Part shown: in pieces, positions 44,234 through 53,176 of the stretch
Position numbering within the stretch: position 1 is the stretch's first letter
Layout of the letters: each line of letters begins with the position of its first letter
Assembly (NCBI RefSeq): GCF_032813545.1
Contig: NZ_CP136520.1
Coordinates: 2,226,001-2,290,000 of the forward strand
Reading direction: 5' to 3'
Origin: Nodosilinea sp. E11
Lineage (GTDB): Bacteria; Cyanobacteriota; Cyanobacteriia; Phormidesmidales; Phormidesmidaceae
DNA: 64,000 nt
Notes under the pieces: model-generated
Databases searched by the model: none
What the model saw: only the letters and a program-made list of their open reading frames with translations
What the model was told of the DNA's origin: nothing
Made by a program: the position numbers and the translations under genes

Positions 44234-44255
44234 AACGTTTGAACGTTCAAACGTT
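44234..44255. repeat. Perfect 22-bp palindrome, core of the MITE family
   Basis: A perfect 22-bp palindrome made of AACGTTTGAACGTT and its overlap-completed complement, the same core as in the elements at 9.4 and 19.97 kb. The outer arms are mostly absent here. It ends 11 bp before the GTG of the second DUF5331 gene. Confidence 0.75.
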
Positions 44256-44266
44256 TCGAGGCATCT

Positions 44267-44707
44267 GTGAACAGCAAACAACTGCGGCGATCGCTCAAAA
44301 TTAAGTGGTTGACCTACTACCGAGACAACCGCGAGTGGATTGACAAATTGGGTATATGGGTGACCAGTAACGGGCACAGGCGGCCCTCGTCGGGCTTTAT
44401 TTTGGGGGCACTTGCTACCCTCGAACCCGACCTGACCAACCTGCTCCCCCTGGTGGTGGATTTAAGCAGCAACCCCGATCGCATTATTTCTGCCCTGGGT
44501 TTAGATACCAGCCCGGTGAAGGAGCTAGCAGCGCTAGAGAAGGCACACAAGATGTTGCCCAGTAGCCCCCAATCAGAGGTTTCTCTGGCCTCAGCTGAGG
44601 CCGTTACCCCCCTCACGATTGATGCTCCGCCACCGCTTTCCCCCGCCTACGACGACGAAGCCTGCTCCGGTGCAGGCGGCAGGGAGGTTGATCGACCCAG
44701 AACCTAA
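44267..44707 (+). CDS. DUF5331 protein in the chlL-chlN cluster, copy 2
   Basis: A 146-residue paralogue of the preceding gene: LKIKWLTYYRDNREWIDKLGIWVTSNGHRRPSSGFILGALATLEPDLTNLLPLVVDLSSNPDRIISALGLD, followed by a longer Pro/Ala/Ser-rich tail. It starts at GTG 44267, with GAGG five bases upstream that lies next to the 22-bp palindrome. It precedes chlN by 27 bp and is surely co-transcribed with it. The two copies have diverged strongly, so the duplication is old or the gene was recruited from elsewhere. Confidence 0.8.
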   Translation: MNSKQLRRSLKIKWLTYYRDNREWIDKLGIWVTSNGHRRPSSGFILGALATLEPDLTNLLPLVVDLSSNPDRIISALGLDTSPVKELAALEKAHKMLPSSPQSEVSLASAEAVTPLTIDAPPPLSPAYDDEACSGAGGREVDRPRT

Positions 44708-44719
44708 GTCCTTCACTAG

Positions 44720-46183
<1,464 letters not shown>

Positions 46184-46192
46184 GTAGTCCCC

Positions 46193-46287
46193 AGATCCCA
46201 GGGTTCTTAAAGAACCCTGGGATCTTCTCGCGGCAAGCATTTTGCCCGCAGCCAGATCCCAGGTTTTTTGGAAAACCCTGGGATCTT
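46193..46287. repeat. REP hairpin pair (REPIN-like), left of RAYT
   Basis: Two hairpins of the type GATCCCAGGGTTCT / AGAACCCTGGGATC (46194-46224) and GATCCCAGG-TTTT / AAAACCCTGGGATC (46255-46285). They are separated by a spacer with GCAAGCATTTTGCCCGCAG. The first stem is 14 bp and perfect. The pair recurs with the same order and spacer at 46932-47025. The second hairpin ends in TTTTT and might also terminate chlN transcription. Confidence 0.85.
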
Positions 46288-46352
46288 TTTGTGCCAAGCA
46301 TTTTGCTGGCGCTAGGGAACTCTAGAAGCGGATCTTCTCAGCTTGATCAGCT

Positions 46353-46925
46353 ATGCCGCGCCGCAAAGTAGCCTTTTTGCCAGGGCACTACTACCACCTA
46401 TACAACCGGGGCAACAATCACCAGACCATCTTCTTTGAGCGTGAGAACTACCTATTCTTTCTGCGGCAGTTTCGGCAGCATGTGGCAGTAGAAACCGCTG
46501 ATGTTCTGGCCTATTGCCTGATGCCAAACCACTACCATTTCTTGGTTTATCTACGAGGTGAAGATCTATCGGAGAAGATGGGGCGGCTTTCGCTGTCATA
46601 TACGAAGGCGATCAACAAGCGATGTCAGCGCTCTGGGGTCTTGTTTCAGGGGCCATTTCAGTCGATCCATGTAGATGCGGAGGCGTATCTGCTCAATCTG
46701 TCTCGGTACATCCATCTGAATCCGGTGAAGGCTGGGCTGGTGCAGAGACCGGAGGATTGGGAGTTCTCTAGCTATCAGGAGTATGTTGAACTGCGTCGGG
46801 GAACGCTGCCCCAATATCGAGCGTTGCAACAGCAGGTGGGTGGTTTAACAGCGTATCAAGCCTTTGTGGAATCTGAAGCTGTTTTGATACCGATGGCGAT
46901 CCGAAGCCTGATGCTGGATGAATAA
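46353..46925 (+). CDS. REP-associated tyrosine transposase (RAYT, Y1 HUH family)
   Basis: A 190-residue IS200-like HUH protein: HYYHLYNRGNN at the start, the HUH-type metal motif in CLMPNHYHFLVYL (H-Y-H), a catalytic-tyrosine helix LSLSYTKAINKR and LSRYIHLNPVKAGLV. Length and flanking REP hairpins fit a single-copy RAYT rather than an IS200 with paired ends. RAYTs cut and join REP DNA as single strands and are linked to spread of REPINs. It lies between two REP pairs directly after chlN. Confidence 0.9.
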   Translation: MPRRKVAFLPGHYYHLYNRGNNHQTIFFERENYLFFLRQFRQHVAVETADVLAYCLMPNHYHFLVYLRGEDLSEKMGRLSLSYTKAINKRCQRSGVLFQGPFQSIHVDAEAYLLNLSRYIHLNPVKAGLVQRPEDWEFSSYQEYVELRRGTLPQYRALQQQVGGLTAYQAFVESEAVLIPMAIRSLMLDE

Positions 46926-46931
46926 CGCCCC

Positions 46932-47169
<238 letters not shown>

Positions 47170-47187
47170 GTCAAAGGTAAGACTGGA

Positions 47188-47235
47188 GGCCTTCTTCGAG
47201 AAGGCCGGGTTTCTTCGAGAAGCCCGGCTTCTTTG
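47188..47235 (+). terminator. Double-hairpin terminator, probably native to chlN
   Basis: GGCCTTC/GAAGGCC (47188-47206) overlaps a second stem GCCGGGTTTCT/AGAAGCCCGGC (47204-47228, one G-T pair), followed by TTCTTTG. It lies 18 bp after the stop of the duplicated chlN tail. Confidence 0.75.
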
Positions 47236-47263
47236 TAGTAGAGAGCTTTGAGGGAGCCGCAGA

Positions 47264-47509
47264 ATGCCAACGGTTTTGAGGGTGGGGCCGTATAGGTTTT
47301 ACTTTTACAGCCATGAGCCTAATGAGCCGCCGCACATTCATATTGATCGCGATCGCGAGTCTGCTAAGTTTTGGCTAGAGCCTGTAGGATTAGCCAGAAA
47401 TATTGGGTTCAGCGCCAAGGAGTTGCGGAAACTACAAACCTTAGTCGAAGATCATCAAGAAAGGCTTTTGGAGGTGTGGCATGAGCGCTTTGGCAATCCA
47501 GATAGATGA
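47264..47509 (+). CDS. DUF4160 family protein
   Basis: An 81-residue protein: TVLRVGPYRFYFYSHEPNEPPHIHIDRDRESAKFWLEP, then LRKLQTLVEDHQERLLEVWHERFG. The EPPHIH segment is the family hallmark. It overlaps the downstream DUF2442 gene by 29 bp, the standard arrangement for DUF4160-DUF2442 pairs, which are suspected but not proven toxin-antitoxin modules. ATG at 47264. Confidence 0.88.
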   Translation: MPTVLRVGPYRFYFYSHEPNEPPHIHIDRDRESAKFWLEPVGLARNIGFSAKELRKLQTLVEDHQERLLEVWHERFGNPDR

Positions 47510-47747
47510 GCGGGTGAAGGATGTCCACTTTACGGAAGATACCATCAGCGTCGATCTGATGGATGGCCGCTCGATCGCAGTGCCGTTGGTCTGGTATCCG
47601 CGACTGCTGAATGCATCGCCAGAGCAGCTTGCTCAGTGGGAAATCTGCGGCGGCGGCTACGGCATCCACTGGGAAGACCTGGATGAAGACTTGAGCACCG
47701 AGGGAATGCTGCGCGGCGCACCTGCCCCAGAGGCGAGAGCGAGGTGA
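47481..47747 (+). CDS. DUF2442 family protein
   Basis: An 88-residue protein: IQIDERVKDVHFTEDTISVDLMDGRSIAVPLVWYPRLLNASPEQLAQWEICGGGYGIHWEDLDEDLSTEGMLRG. The L-DGR-x-I-x-VPL-x-WYPRL core and the G-GIHW-x-x-LDEDLS end are diagnostic. Its start overlaps the DUF4160 gene. The gene runs into the truncated DUF433 frame on the opposite strand by about 90 bp, which suggests it arrived by insertion or deletion at that point. Confidence 0.88.
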   Translation: MSALAIQIDERVKDVHFTEDTISVDLMDGRSIAVPLVWYPRLLNASPEQLAQWEICGGGYGIHWEDLDEDLSTEGMLRGAPAPEARAR

Positions 47748-47905
47748 TAGCTAGCATGATAAGGAAAATCTTCCAGAATTTCCTCGTAAGTCATGCCAGA
47801 AGCCAAATATTCCAGCACATCGTAAACCGTGATACGCATACCCCGAATACAGGGCTTGCCGCCACGCTTGCCAAGTTCAATGGTGATGATGTCTTGGTAT
47901 TGCAT
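47657..47905 (-). pseudogene. DUF433 antitoxin-like gene, C-terminally truncated
   Basis: The frame starts as a normal DUF433 protein (MQYQDIITIELGKRGGKPCIRGMRITVYDVLEYLASGMTYEEILEDFP). After EDFPYH it changes to ASYHLALASGAGAPRSIPSV, which is simply the antisense of the neighbouring DUF2442 gene. The usual end helix of DUF433 (of the type LT-x-EDI-x-A-L-x-YAA) is missing. Sequence therefore shows a fusion joint at about 47755. The product is probably non-functional. Confidence 0.65.
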
Positions 47906-47930
47906 GGGCTACTAGCTTTACGAGAGGGCT

Positions 47931-48176
47931 TCATACGTTCTCATCGCCTTGAATAATTTCACCCAGGTATGAGTCGACAAACGTCTGGGCAGCATCAGGA
48001 TTTAGCTGATTCAGTGCTGCTGTAATCAACGTAATCGTGTCACCACCAGGGTCAGTGCGCTCATGCGTCCAGCGGTAAACCACCGTGCGCTCAATCCCCA
48101 TTGTGACCGCCAGCTTATTCTGACTGATGCCGTAGGTCTCTAAAACCTGTTTTAACACTCGCCCTGCCTTTCCCAT
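47931..48176 (-). CDS. XRE-family HTH regulator, 81 aa
   Basis: A compact HTH protein: MGKAGRVLKQVLETYGISQNKLAVTMGIERTVVYRWTHERTDPGGDTITLITAALNQLNPDAAQTFVDSYLGE. The ISQNKLAVTMGIERTVVYRW part is the helix-turn-helix. It is divergent from a small gene at 48294 and faces two palindromic operators and a promoter, so it is probably an autorepressor that also controls that gene. Confidence 0.85.
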   Translation of the reverse strand: MGKAGRVLKQVLETYGISQNKLAVTMGIERTVVYRWTHERTDPGGDTITLITAALNQLNPDAAQTFVDSYLGEIIQGDENV

Positions 48177-48211
48177 GCCCCAATCATGTCAGGGGACGAT
48201 GAGAGCGTAAA

Positions 48212-48268
48212 TGTGAACACACTTGTCCACATCATGTATAGTCTTGAATGTGAGCATACTTGTTCACA
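48212..48268. promoter_or_regulatory. Paired XRE operators and promoter
   Basis: Two 20-bp imperfect palindromes, TGTGAACACACTTGTCCACA (48212-48231) and TGTGAGCATACTTGTTCACA (48249-48268), have centres 37 bp apart. A -10 box TATAGT (48237-48242), preceded 17 bp earlier by TGAACA (48214-48219), lies between and under them on the plus strand. The layout predicts repression by the adjacent XRE protein. Confidence 0.65.
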
Positions 48269-48293
48269 TTGTCGTACGCATCACCCTGCACCC

Positions 48294-48536
48294 ATGTCAG
48301 AAGAATTCATCCCCAATAGCGAAATCTACAGCGCCCCTCCCGGCAGCCCCACCCCCACCCAGCCCAGCCGCGAACCCATCCACATCAGCATCATCGGCTC
48401 TGCCACCGGCACCGACCTGGTGATCAAAATCCTCCATCGCCTCGGCTTTGCCGAAGCCCGAGCCTGGAGCAAACTCCAGAACGACCCCAACACCGGCAGA
48501 CCCATGCGTGTGCTCACCAAATGGCTGCGGTACTAG
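48294..48536 (+). CDS. Small conserved protein, 80 aa
   Basis: ATG at 48294 gives MSEEFIPNSEIYSAPPGSPTPTQPSREPIHISIIGSATGTDLVIKILHRLGFAEARAWSKLQNDPNTGRPMRVLTKWLRY (80 residues, given here in family blocks). The IHISIIGS...VIKILHRLGFAEA-x-AWS part resembles a recurrent cyanobacterial small-protein family without known role. It is downstream of the paired operators, so likely under control of the divergent XRE gene. The frame is open upstream, but that part is promoter DNA. Confidence 0.6.
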   Translation: MSEEFIPNSEIYSAPPGSPTPTQPSREPIHISIIGSATGTDLVIKILHRLGFAEARAWSKLQNDPNTGRPMRVLTKWLRY

Positions 48537-48555
48537 CCTACAGACTCGGTTGCAG

Positions 48556-48597
48556 AGGGTTAAAACAACAAACCCCAGAGAATAGTTTTCTCTGGGG
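48556..48597 (-). terminator. Terminator between convergent genes
   Basis: CCCCAGAGAA and TTCTCTGGGG form a 10-bp stem around a TAGTT loop (48573-48597). Read on the minus strand it is followed by TTTGTTGTTTT, so it should end transcription of the 340-aa gene. Confidence 0.75.
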
Positions 48598-48649
48598 GAG
48601 TACGGCATCCTGAGACCGTTGCGCTTACGTCTTGTTGTGAACCTGAGAC

Positions 48650-49672
48650 CTAGAGCGGATCTGGAAAAATAGAGGGAGAGAACATGCTCAGCATCGCATC
48701 GTAATGGGGTTCGTAGTAGCGAACATTGGCAGACCCTACACAGGCCGACAGCTCTTGGTCGAGCAAATTTACCATTAGCCGCACCAGGCCCCAGTTAACC
48801 TTGAGCGTGGGGTACAGCATGACGCAGAGCGGAAACAATTCTTGCGCGATCGCAGAAATATTGTTCTCTAGCATGCAGGTCCACAGATAAATCTGAAACA
48901 TCTCCACATCGCGGATGCTAGAGGCACGGACCACAGAGGCGCTGAGTGGCCCTGTGTAGGTTGCATAGTCGGGGCACAGCTCGATGACCCGGTTCACAAT
49001 GCTGTGGGCAATGTGGGTTGTGGCGGGCAGCGCCAGGCGCACAGTTTCTAAGCGTGGATCGTCGTAGTCGTAGTTGGCGGCGGCAGCATAGGCCCGATTT
49101 AGGGGCATGTATAGCAGATCATCCACCACCTTAAAATAGCTCTGAAGCGTCTCGCGCTCCGATTCGGGGGCCTCTGCCGACAGCATTTGACCGCAGTAGT
49201 GAAACTGCATGCTGATAAACCCAATCACCCTGGGGTCAACCGCTGTGTGCTGTTGCCGAATCGCGCCCAAGCGTTTTGAGGCCGTTACCGAAAACTGCTG
49301 AGGGGTCACCTTTTGAGCGTAGGCCGCCAGGGTGTCTTCATAGACTGAGTGCACGTCTTTAGAGACGGTCCAGGGGTCAATTAGGCTAGCATCAAGCTGG
49401 TGCCGCCTGACCTCGTGCGCGAGCAAGTTTTCTGTTTTATTCCAGGCGCGGGCGCTGACAGATCGCAAGATATCAATTAAGTTTTGGGCTACATCTTGCC
49501 TAGAGTGAGACCGATCTAAGCTCAACAGAGCCTGATCTTGGCGATACAACCCTTTGATATATTTCTTAGCCCAAACCTCTGGAAGCGAAAGCACGTCGGC
49601 CTTGATGGGAGTGCCAGCTTTTTGTGGCCAGTCCGTGCACGGAATGGCCGATACCGAGCAATTTGTCAACAT
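48650..49672 (-). CDS. Hypothetical protein, 340 aa
   Basis: Not recognised. It is a mostly helical, soluble protein with no signal peptide. Recognisable blocks are YRQDQALLSLDRSHSRQDVAQNLIDILRSVSARAW, FISMQFHYCGQMLS, DDLLYMPLNRAYAAAANYDYDDPRLETVRLALPATTHIAHSIVNRVIELCP and SIRDVEMFQIYLWTCMLENNISAIAQELFPLCVMLYPTL. The multiple HxxxH/Y and D/E residues might make it enzymatic but no known catalytic motif is seen. The start is uncertain; the first 25 residues look poor, and a start near MLTNC or a later one is possible. Confidence 0.65.
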   Translation of the reverse strand: MLTNCSVSAIPCTDWPQKAGTPIKADVLSLPEVWAKKYIKGLYRQDQALLSLDRSHSRQDVAQNLIDILRSVSARAWNKTENLLAHEVRRHQLDASLIDPWTVSKDVHSVYEDTLAAYAQKVTPQQFSVTASKRLGAIRQQHTAVDPRVIGFISMQFHYCGQMLSAEAPESERETLQSYFKVVDDLLYMPLNRAYAAAANYDYDDPRLETVRLALPATTHIAHSIVNRVIELCPDYATYTGPLSASVVRASSIRDVEMFQIYLWTCMLENNISAIAQELFPLCVMLYPTLKVNWGLVRLMVNLLDQELSACVGSANVRYYEPHYDAMLSMFSPSIFPDPL

Positions 49673-49921
49673 AGAAACACAACAACGACGGCAGGAAAAA
49701 AGGGAACGACGAAATACAGCTTAAAAGCCATATTAAGCCCAGAACCATGAGTGAATTAGATAAAAGCCTGATAGACAGGGGGGTGATTTCATTAAACTTC
49801 ATTTATCGCAATAGTTTGCAAAGATAAATGGGGGCTTTAGTTAACCTGACGCCATTTAAGCTAAACAGTAAGGACCCTAAGGTGCAAGAATAGTCTTCAG
49901 GCAGAAACGCCCTAGCGATCG

Positions 49922-50539
49922 CTACAGCTCAGGCATTTGCCAATTAGGATTGACTAAGCTAGTCATCACATGGTCTTGCCACTGGCCATTAATAAATAGG
50001 TAGTCGCGAGCCATGCCTTCGATCGCAAAGCCTAAGCGTTTGAGTACGTTGGCACTGCGGTGGTTGTGGGGCAAGTAGTTGGCCATAATGCGGTGCAGGT
50101 TTAGCTCATCAAAGGCATAGGCAATGAGCCGCTGGCCCGCTTCGGTCATATAGCCTTGGCCCTGGTGCTGAGCCGAAAGACCATAGCCCAGAGTGGCTCC
50201 GTGCAGCGCCCCGCGCACAATGGTGTTGAGGTTAATGGTACCGATCACCTGGTCGGGTTCATTCTGAAGCAAGATCAGCAGTTTGACCCCATAGCCGGTG
50301 TGAAAATCAGTGGCCCGAGAGGCCAGCACCGTCTGCCAAAAGTCACGGGTATAGAAGCGATCTGGGCGCTGGGGTTCAAAGGGTTCGAGGTAGGCCCGGT
50401 TCGTCTGGTAGTAGTGCAAAATCGCTGGAATATCGTCGGTGGTGCCCAGCCGCAGTGTCAGCCGTTGGGTCTTGAGTTCTAGTCGCCTAGTCACGATCGC
50501 GGCCCATAGGAGTGGCCCACCCAGGTTTGAATTGAGCAA
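49922..50539 (-). CDS. GNAT acetyltransferase, RimJ/RimL type
   Basis: A protein of up to 205 residues: LELKTQRLTLRLGTTDDIPAILHYYQTNRAYLEPFEP, then LGYGLSAQHQGQGYMTEAGQRLIAYAFDELNLHRIMANYLPHNHRSANVLKRLGFAIEGMARDYLFINGQWQDHV. These are signature parts of the ribosomal-protein alanine acetyltransferase family (RimJ). It acetylates an N-terminal amine of an unknown protein or small molecule. The real start is probably the GTG about 16 codons in (VTRRLELKTQ), since the first residues match no family member. Confidence 0.88.
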   Translation of the reverse strand: MLNSNLGGPLLWAAIVTRRLELKTQRLTLRLGTTDDIPAILHYYQTNRAYLEPFEPQRPDRFYTRDFWQTVLASRATDFHTGYGVKLLILLQNEPDQVIGTINLNTIVRGALHGATLGYGLSAQHQGQGYMTEAGQRLIAYAFDELNLHRIMANYLPHNHRSANVLKRLGFAIEGMARDYLFINGQWQDHVMTSLVNPNWQMPEL

Positions 50540-50693
50540 AGCAGATCATCCTGTGGTGAGGAAGGCATTGCTATGGTGCCATAAGGGAATGGGTAGATGG
50601 GTGGATGGGGGAAGATAAGGAAGGGGGAGGGATGAGGGGGAGGAGCGGTTTCGGGATAGTATAAGGTCTGCAAAATCAAGGAATAGAGAGCGT

Positions 50694-52241
50694 ATGGCAC
50701 GCCTGGCACTGTTGAGCGTATCCGATAAAACCGGGTTAGTAGAGCTAGCGAAAGCCCTGGTTGAAGAGTTTGGCTTTGATCTGATCAGCAGTGGCGGTAC
50801 GGCGAAGGCGATCGCAGCGGCCAACCTCCCCGTCACCAAGGTTTCCGACTATACAGGGTCGCCAGAAATTCTCGGTGGGCGGGTGAAGACGCTGCACCCC
50901 AAAATTCACGGCGGCATTTTGGCGCGACAAGACTTGCCAGAAGACCAGAAAGACTTGGCCGACAACGGCATTCGCCCGCTGGATCTGGTGGTGGTGAACC
51001 TCTACCCCTTTGAGCAAACAATCGCGAAAGACGGCGTGACCATGGCCGATGCGATCGAAAACATCGATATTGGCGGGCCAGCCATGCTGCGGGCGGCGGC
51101 GAAGAACCATGCCCACCTGACGGTGCTGTGCAGCGCCGAGCAGTATGGGCCGTACCTGGAGGCGCTGCGGACTAACCAAGGTCAGGTACCGCTAGAGTTT
51201 CGTCAGGCCTGCGCGCGGGCGGCATTTTGGCACACGGCCAGCTACGACCAGGCGATCGCCACCTACCTGACGGCATCCACCAGCGAGGAGGGTGCCCTGC
51301 CCCAGCAGTGGGCCATGACCGGTCGCCAGCAGGCCACCCTGCGCTACGGCGAGAACCCTCACCAAACGGCAGCCTGGTACCGCACAGGCTCTACTCCCAC
51401 CGGCTGGGCTGGGGCCGAGCAGCTTCAGGGCAAAGAACTCAGCTACAACAATTTGGTCGATCTGGAGGCCGCGCGGCGGATCATTGCGGAGTTCCCCAGC
51501 GATCGCCCGGCAGCGGCGGTGCTCAAGCACACCAACCCCTGCGGTGTGGCGATGGGCGACACCCTAGCGACAGCCTACCGCCGCGCCTACGACGCCGACG
51601 ATGTGTCGGCCTTTGGCGGCATTGTGGTGCTCAACCGCGCCATTGATGCGGATACAGCGCAGCAGCTGACTGGCACGTTTTTGGAATGTATCGTTGCGCC
51701 GGGATGCGATGCTGCGGCCCGTGAGCTGCTGGCCAAAAAGCAAAACCTGCGGGTATTGGTGCTGGAGGATCTGTTAACGGGGCCAGGGCAGGTGGTGAAT
51801 GCGATCGCAGGCGGCTTCTTGCTGCAAGCCCCCGACAACCACCGCGACGACCCCGCTACCTGGCAGATTGTCACCGAGGCCCAGCCCAGCGAGGCCGAAC
51901 TAGCTGAAATGCTGTTTGCCTGGCGAGTGGTGAAGCATGTGAAATCGAATGCGATCGTAGTGACGCACCAGCAGCAAACCCTCGGCATTGGCGCGGGACA
52001 GATGAACCGGGTCGGCTCGGTTAGCATTGCCCTGGCCCAAGCGGGTGAAAAAGCCCAGGGTGCTGTGCTGGCCAGCGACGGCTTCTTCCCCTTCGACGAC
52101 TCGGTACGCACCGCCGCTGCTGCGGGCATTCGCGCCGTGGTGCAGCCCGGTGGCAGCCGCCGCGACGAAGATTCGATCAAAGCCGCCAACGAATTGGGCC
52201 TAATTATGGCGATGACCGGTGTACGGCATTTCTTGCATTAG
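50694..52241 (+). CDS. purH: Bifunctional AICAR transformylase/IMP cyclohydrolase
   Basis: A 515-residue two-domain enzyme for the last two steps of purine synthesis. The N-terminal IMP cyclohydrolase domain (1-200) begins ARLALLSVSDKTGLVELAKALVEE with SSGGTAKAI and GGRVKTLHPKIHGGILAR. The transformylase domain has LRYGENPHQTAAWY, ELSYNNLVDLEAA, LKHTNPCGVAMG, SAFGGIVVLNRAID and SDGFFPFDDSVRTAAAAG. All hallmark motifs are intact. AAGGAA lies just upstream of the ATG. Monocistronic. Confidence 0.96.
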   Translation: MARLALLSVSDKTGLVELAKALVEEFGFDLISSGGTAKAIAAANLPVTKVSDYTGSPEILGGRVKTLHPKIHGGILARQDLPEDQKDLADNGIRPLDLVVVNLYPFEQTIAKDGVTMADAIENIDIGGPAMLRAAAKNHAHLTVLCSAEQYGPYLEALRTNQGQVPLEFRQACARAAFWHTASYDQAIATYLTASTSEEGALPQQWAMTGRQQATLRYGENPHQTAAWYRTGSTPTGWAGAEQLQGKELSYNNLVDLEAARRIIAEFPSDRPAAAVLKHTNPCGVAMGDTLATAYRRAYDADDVSAFGGIVVLNRAIDADTAQQLTGTFLECIVAPGCDAAARELLAKKQNLRVLVLEDLLTGPGQVVNAIAGGFLLQAPDNHRDDPATWQIVTEAQPSEAELAEMLFAWRVVKHVKSNAIVVTHQQQTLGIGAGQMNRVGSVSIALAQAGEKAQGAVLASDGFFPFDDSVRTAAAAGIRAVVQPGGSRRDEDSIKAANELGLIMAMTGVRHFLH

Positions 52242-52294
52242 GAGCTCTTTCAGTGGTGCATCGCTGCGCGGATGCACCCTACCGATCAACCCGC

Positions 52295-52537
52295 TTATTC
52301 TCGAGATGACTCGGCCTCAGCGGCTCCCTCCGGCACGGGGTCGTAGCCGCCGGGGTGAAAGGGGTGACAGCGGGTAATGCGTCGCGCCGCCAGCCAGCTG
52401 CCCCTCACCGGACCAAACCGCTCGATCGCCGTCAGCGCGTACTGCGAGCAGGTGGGGTTAAATCGACAGGTAGGCGGAAACAGCGGCGAAATTAACCGCC
52501 GGTAGCCGTGAATCAGCAGGAGCAAAAGACGCTTCAT
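52295..52537 (-). CDS. yidD: Membrane protein insertion efficiency factor YidD
   Basis: An 80-residue protein with the compact YidD signature: [66 protein letters not shown]. Three conserved cysteines (CRF, CSQ, CHP) are present. It assists YidC-dependent insertion of membrane proteins at the inner face of the membrane. No yidC or rnpA is adjacent. The tail is short and acidic. Confidence 0.94.
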   Translation of the reverse strand: MKRLLLLLIHGYRRLISPLFPPTCRFNPTCSQYALTAIERFGPVRGSWLAARRITRCHPFHPGGYDPVPEGAAEAESSRE

Positions 52538-52602
52538 ACGTCTATTTTAGCGGCTAGATCCAGGGTAAGTTCACCGCCCCATCCACCCATCTACCCATCC
52601 AC

Positions 52603-52962
52603 CTAATAGTCCAACATCAACGTGTTGTAATCGTCCGGGGCTTGGCGGCTGTTGCGTTCGGGCAGGTACACGGTGGCGCTGGGAGCAAAGTGTGCGCTCT
52701 GGGGTTTGGCCGCTACAGGTGGCTGATTCGGGTGACGAAGGTGGGTGGCAGTGGCGTCGAGCTTCGCGGTTTCCTGGTTAATTTCGGCCAGGCGATCGCA
52801 CAGCTGCTGCCGCCGACCGTCAAGGTACTCTAGCTCCTGCTCAAGGCGCGTCTTCTCGACGGTGAGCTTGTACATGTCGAGATACTGCGCCGCTTCGGTA
52901 GCCGGGCGCGGCATGGTGCTGATCTTAGGAAAACTTCTGCGGGGGGCGCGTTTGATGCTCAT
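52603..52962 (-). CDS. Coiled-coil hypothetical protein, 119 aa
   Basis: A basic N-terminus (SIKRAPRRSFPKISTMPRPA) precedes a clear coiled coil (YLDMYKLTVEKTRLEQELEYLDGRRQQLCDRLAEINQETAKL) and a proline/asparagine-rich tail. I do not recognise it with confidence; its layout resembles small accessory proteins of cyanobacterial gas-vesicle loci, but no other gvp gene is present here, so that is not claimed. No obvious operon partner. Confidence 0.65.
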   Translation of the reverse strand: MSIKRAPRRSFPKISTMPRPATEAAQYLDMYKLTVEKTRLEQELEYLDGRRQQLCDRLAEINQETAKLDATATHLRHPNQPPVAAKPQSAHFAPSATVYLPERNSRQAPDDYNTLMLDY

Positions 52963-53064
52963 AAGCTATCTGGGGCTGACCTAGAGTTCCAACCTTAGTT
53001 TGCCCGCATCGTGCCGCACAATCCCAGCGCCTAAAAGATGATAGCAACAAGGTGGTAGCAACGG

Positions 53065-53176
53065 GTTACACCAAATCCGAATCCCATAACCCCAATTCCC
53101 AACAGGCGGATTGCGTAGGGGCAAGCGGTGTTTGCCCAGTTCAACCGGGGTTAGCCCAATCGGATTCAGGATTACA
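53065..53176. repeat. Dispersed repeat, ATACCAAATCCGA family, copy 3
   Basis: Reads TTACACCAAATCCGAATCCC, AACCCCAATTCCC, GCGTAGGGGCAAGCGGTG, then AACCGGGGTTAGCCCAATCG and GGATTCAGGATTACACC. The ends are inverted (CCAAATCCGA versus CAATCGGATT). It overlaps the 3' end of the serine-hydrolase gene, which stops within it. Confidence 0.7.
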
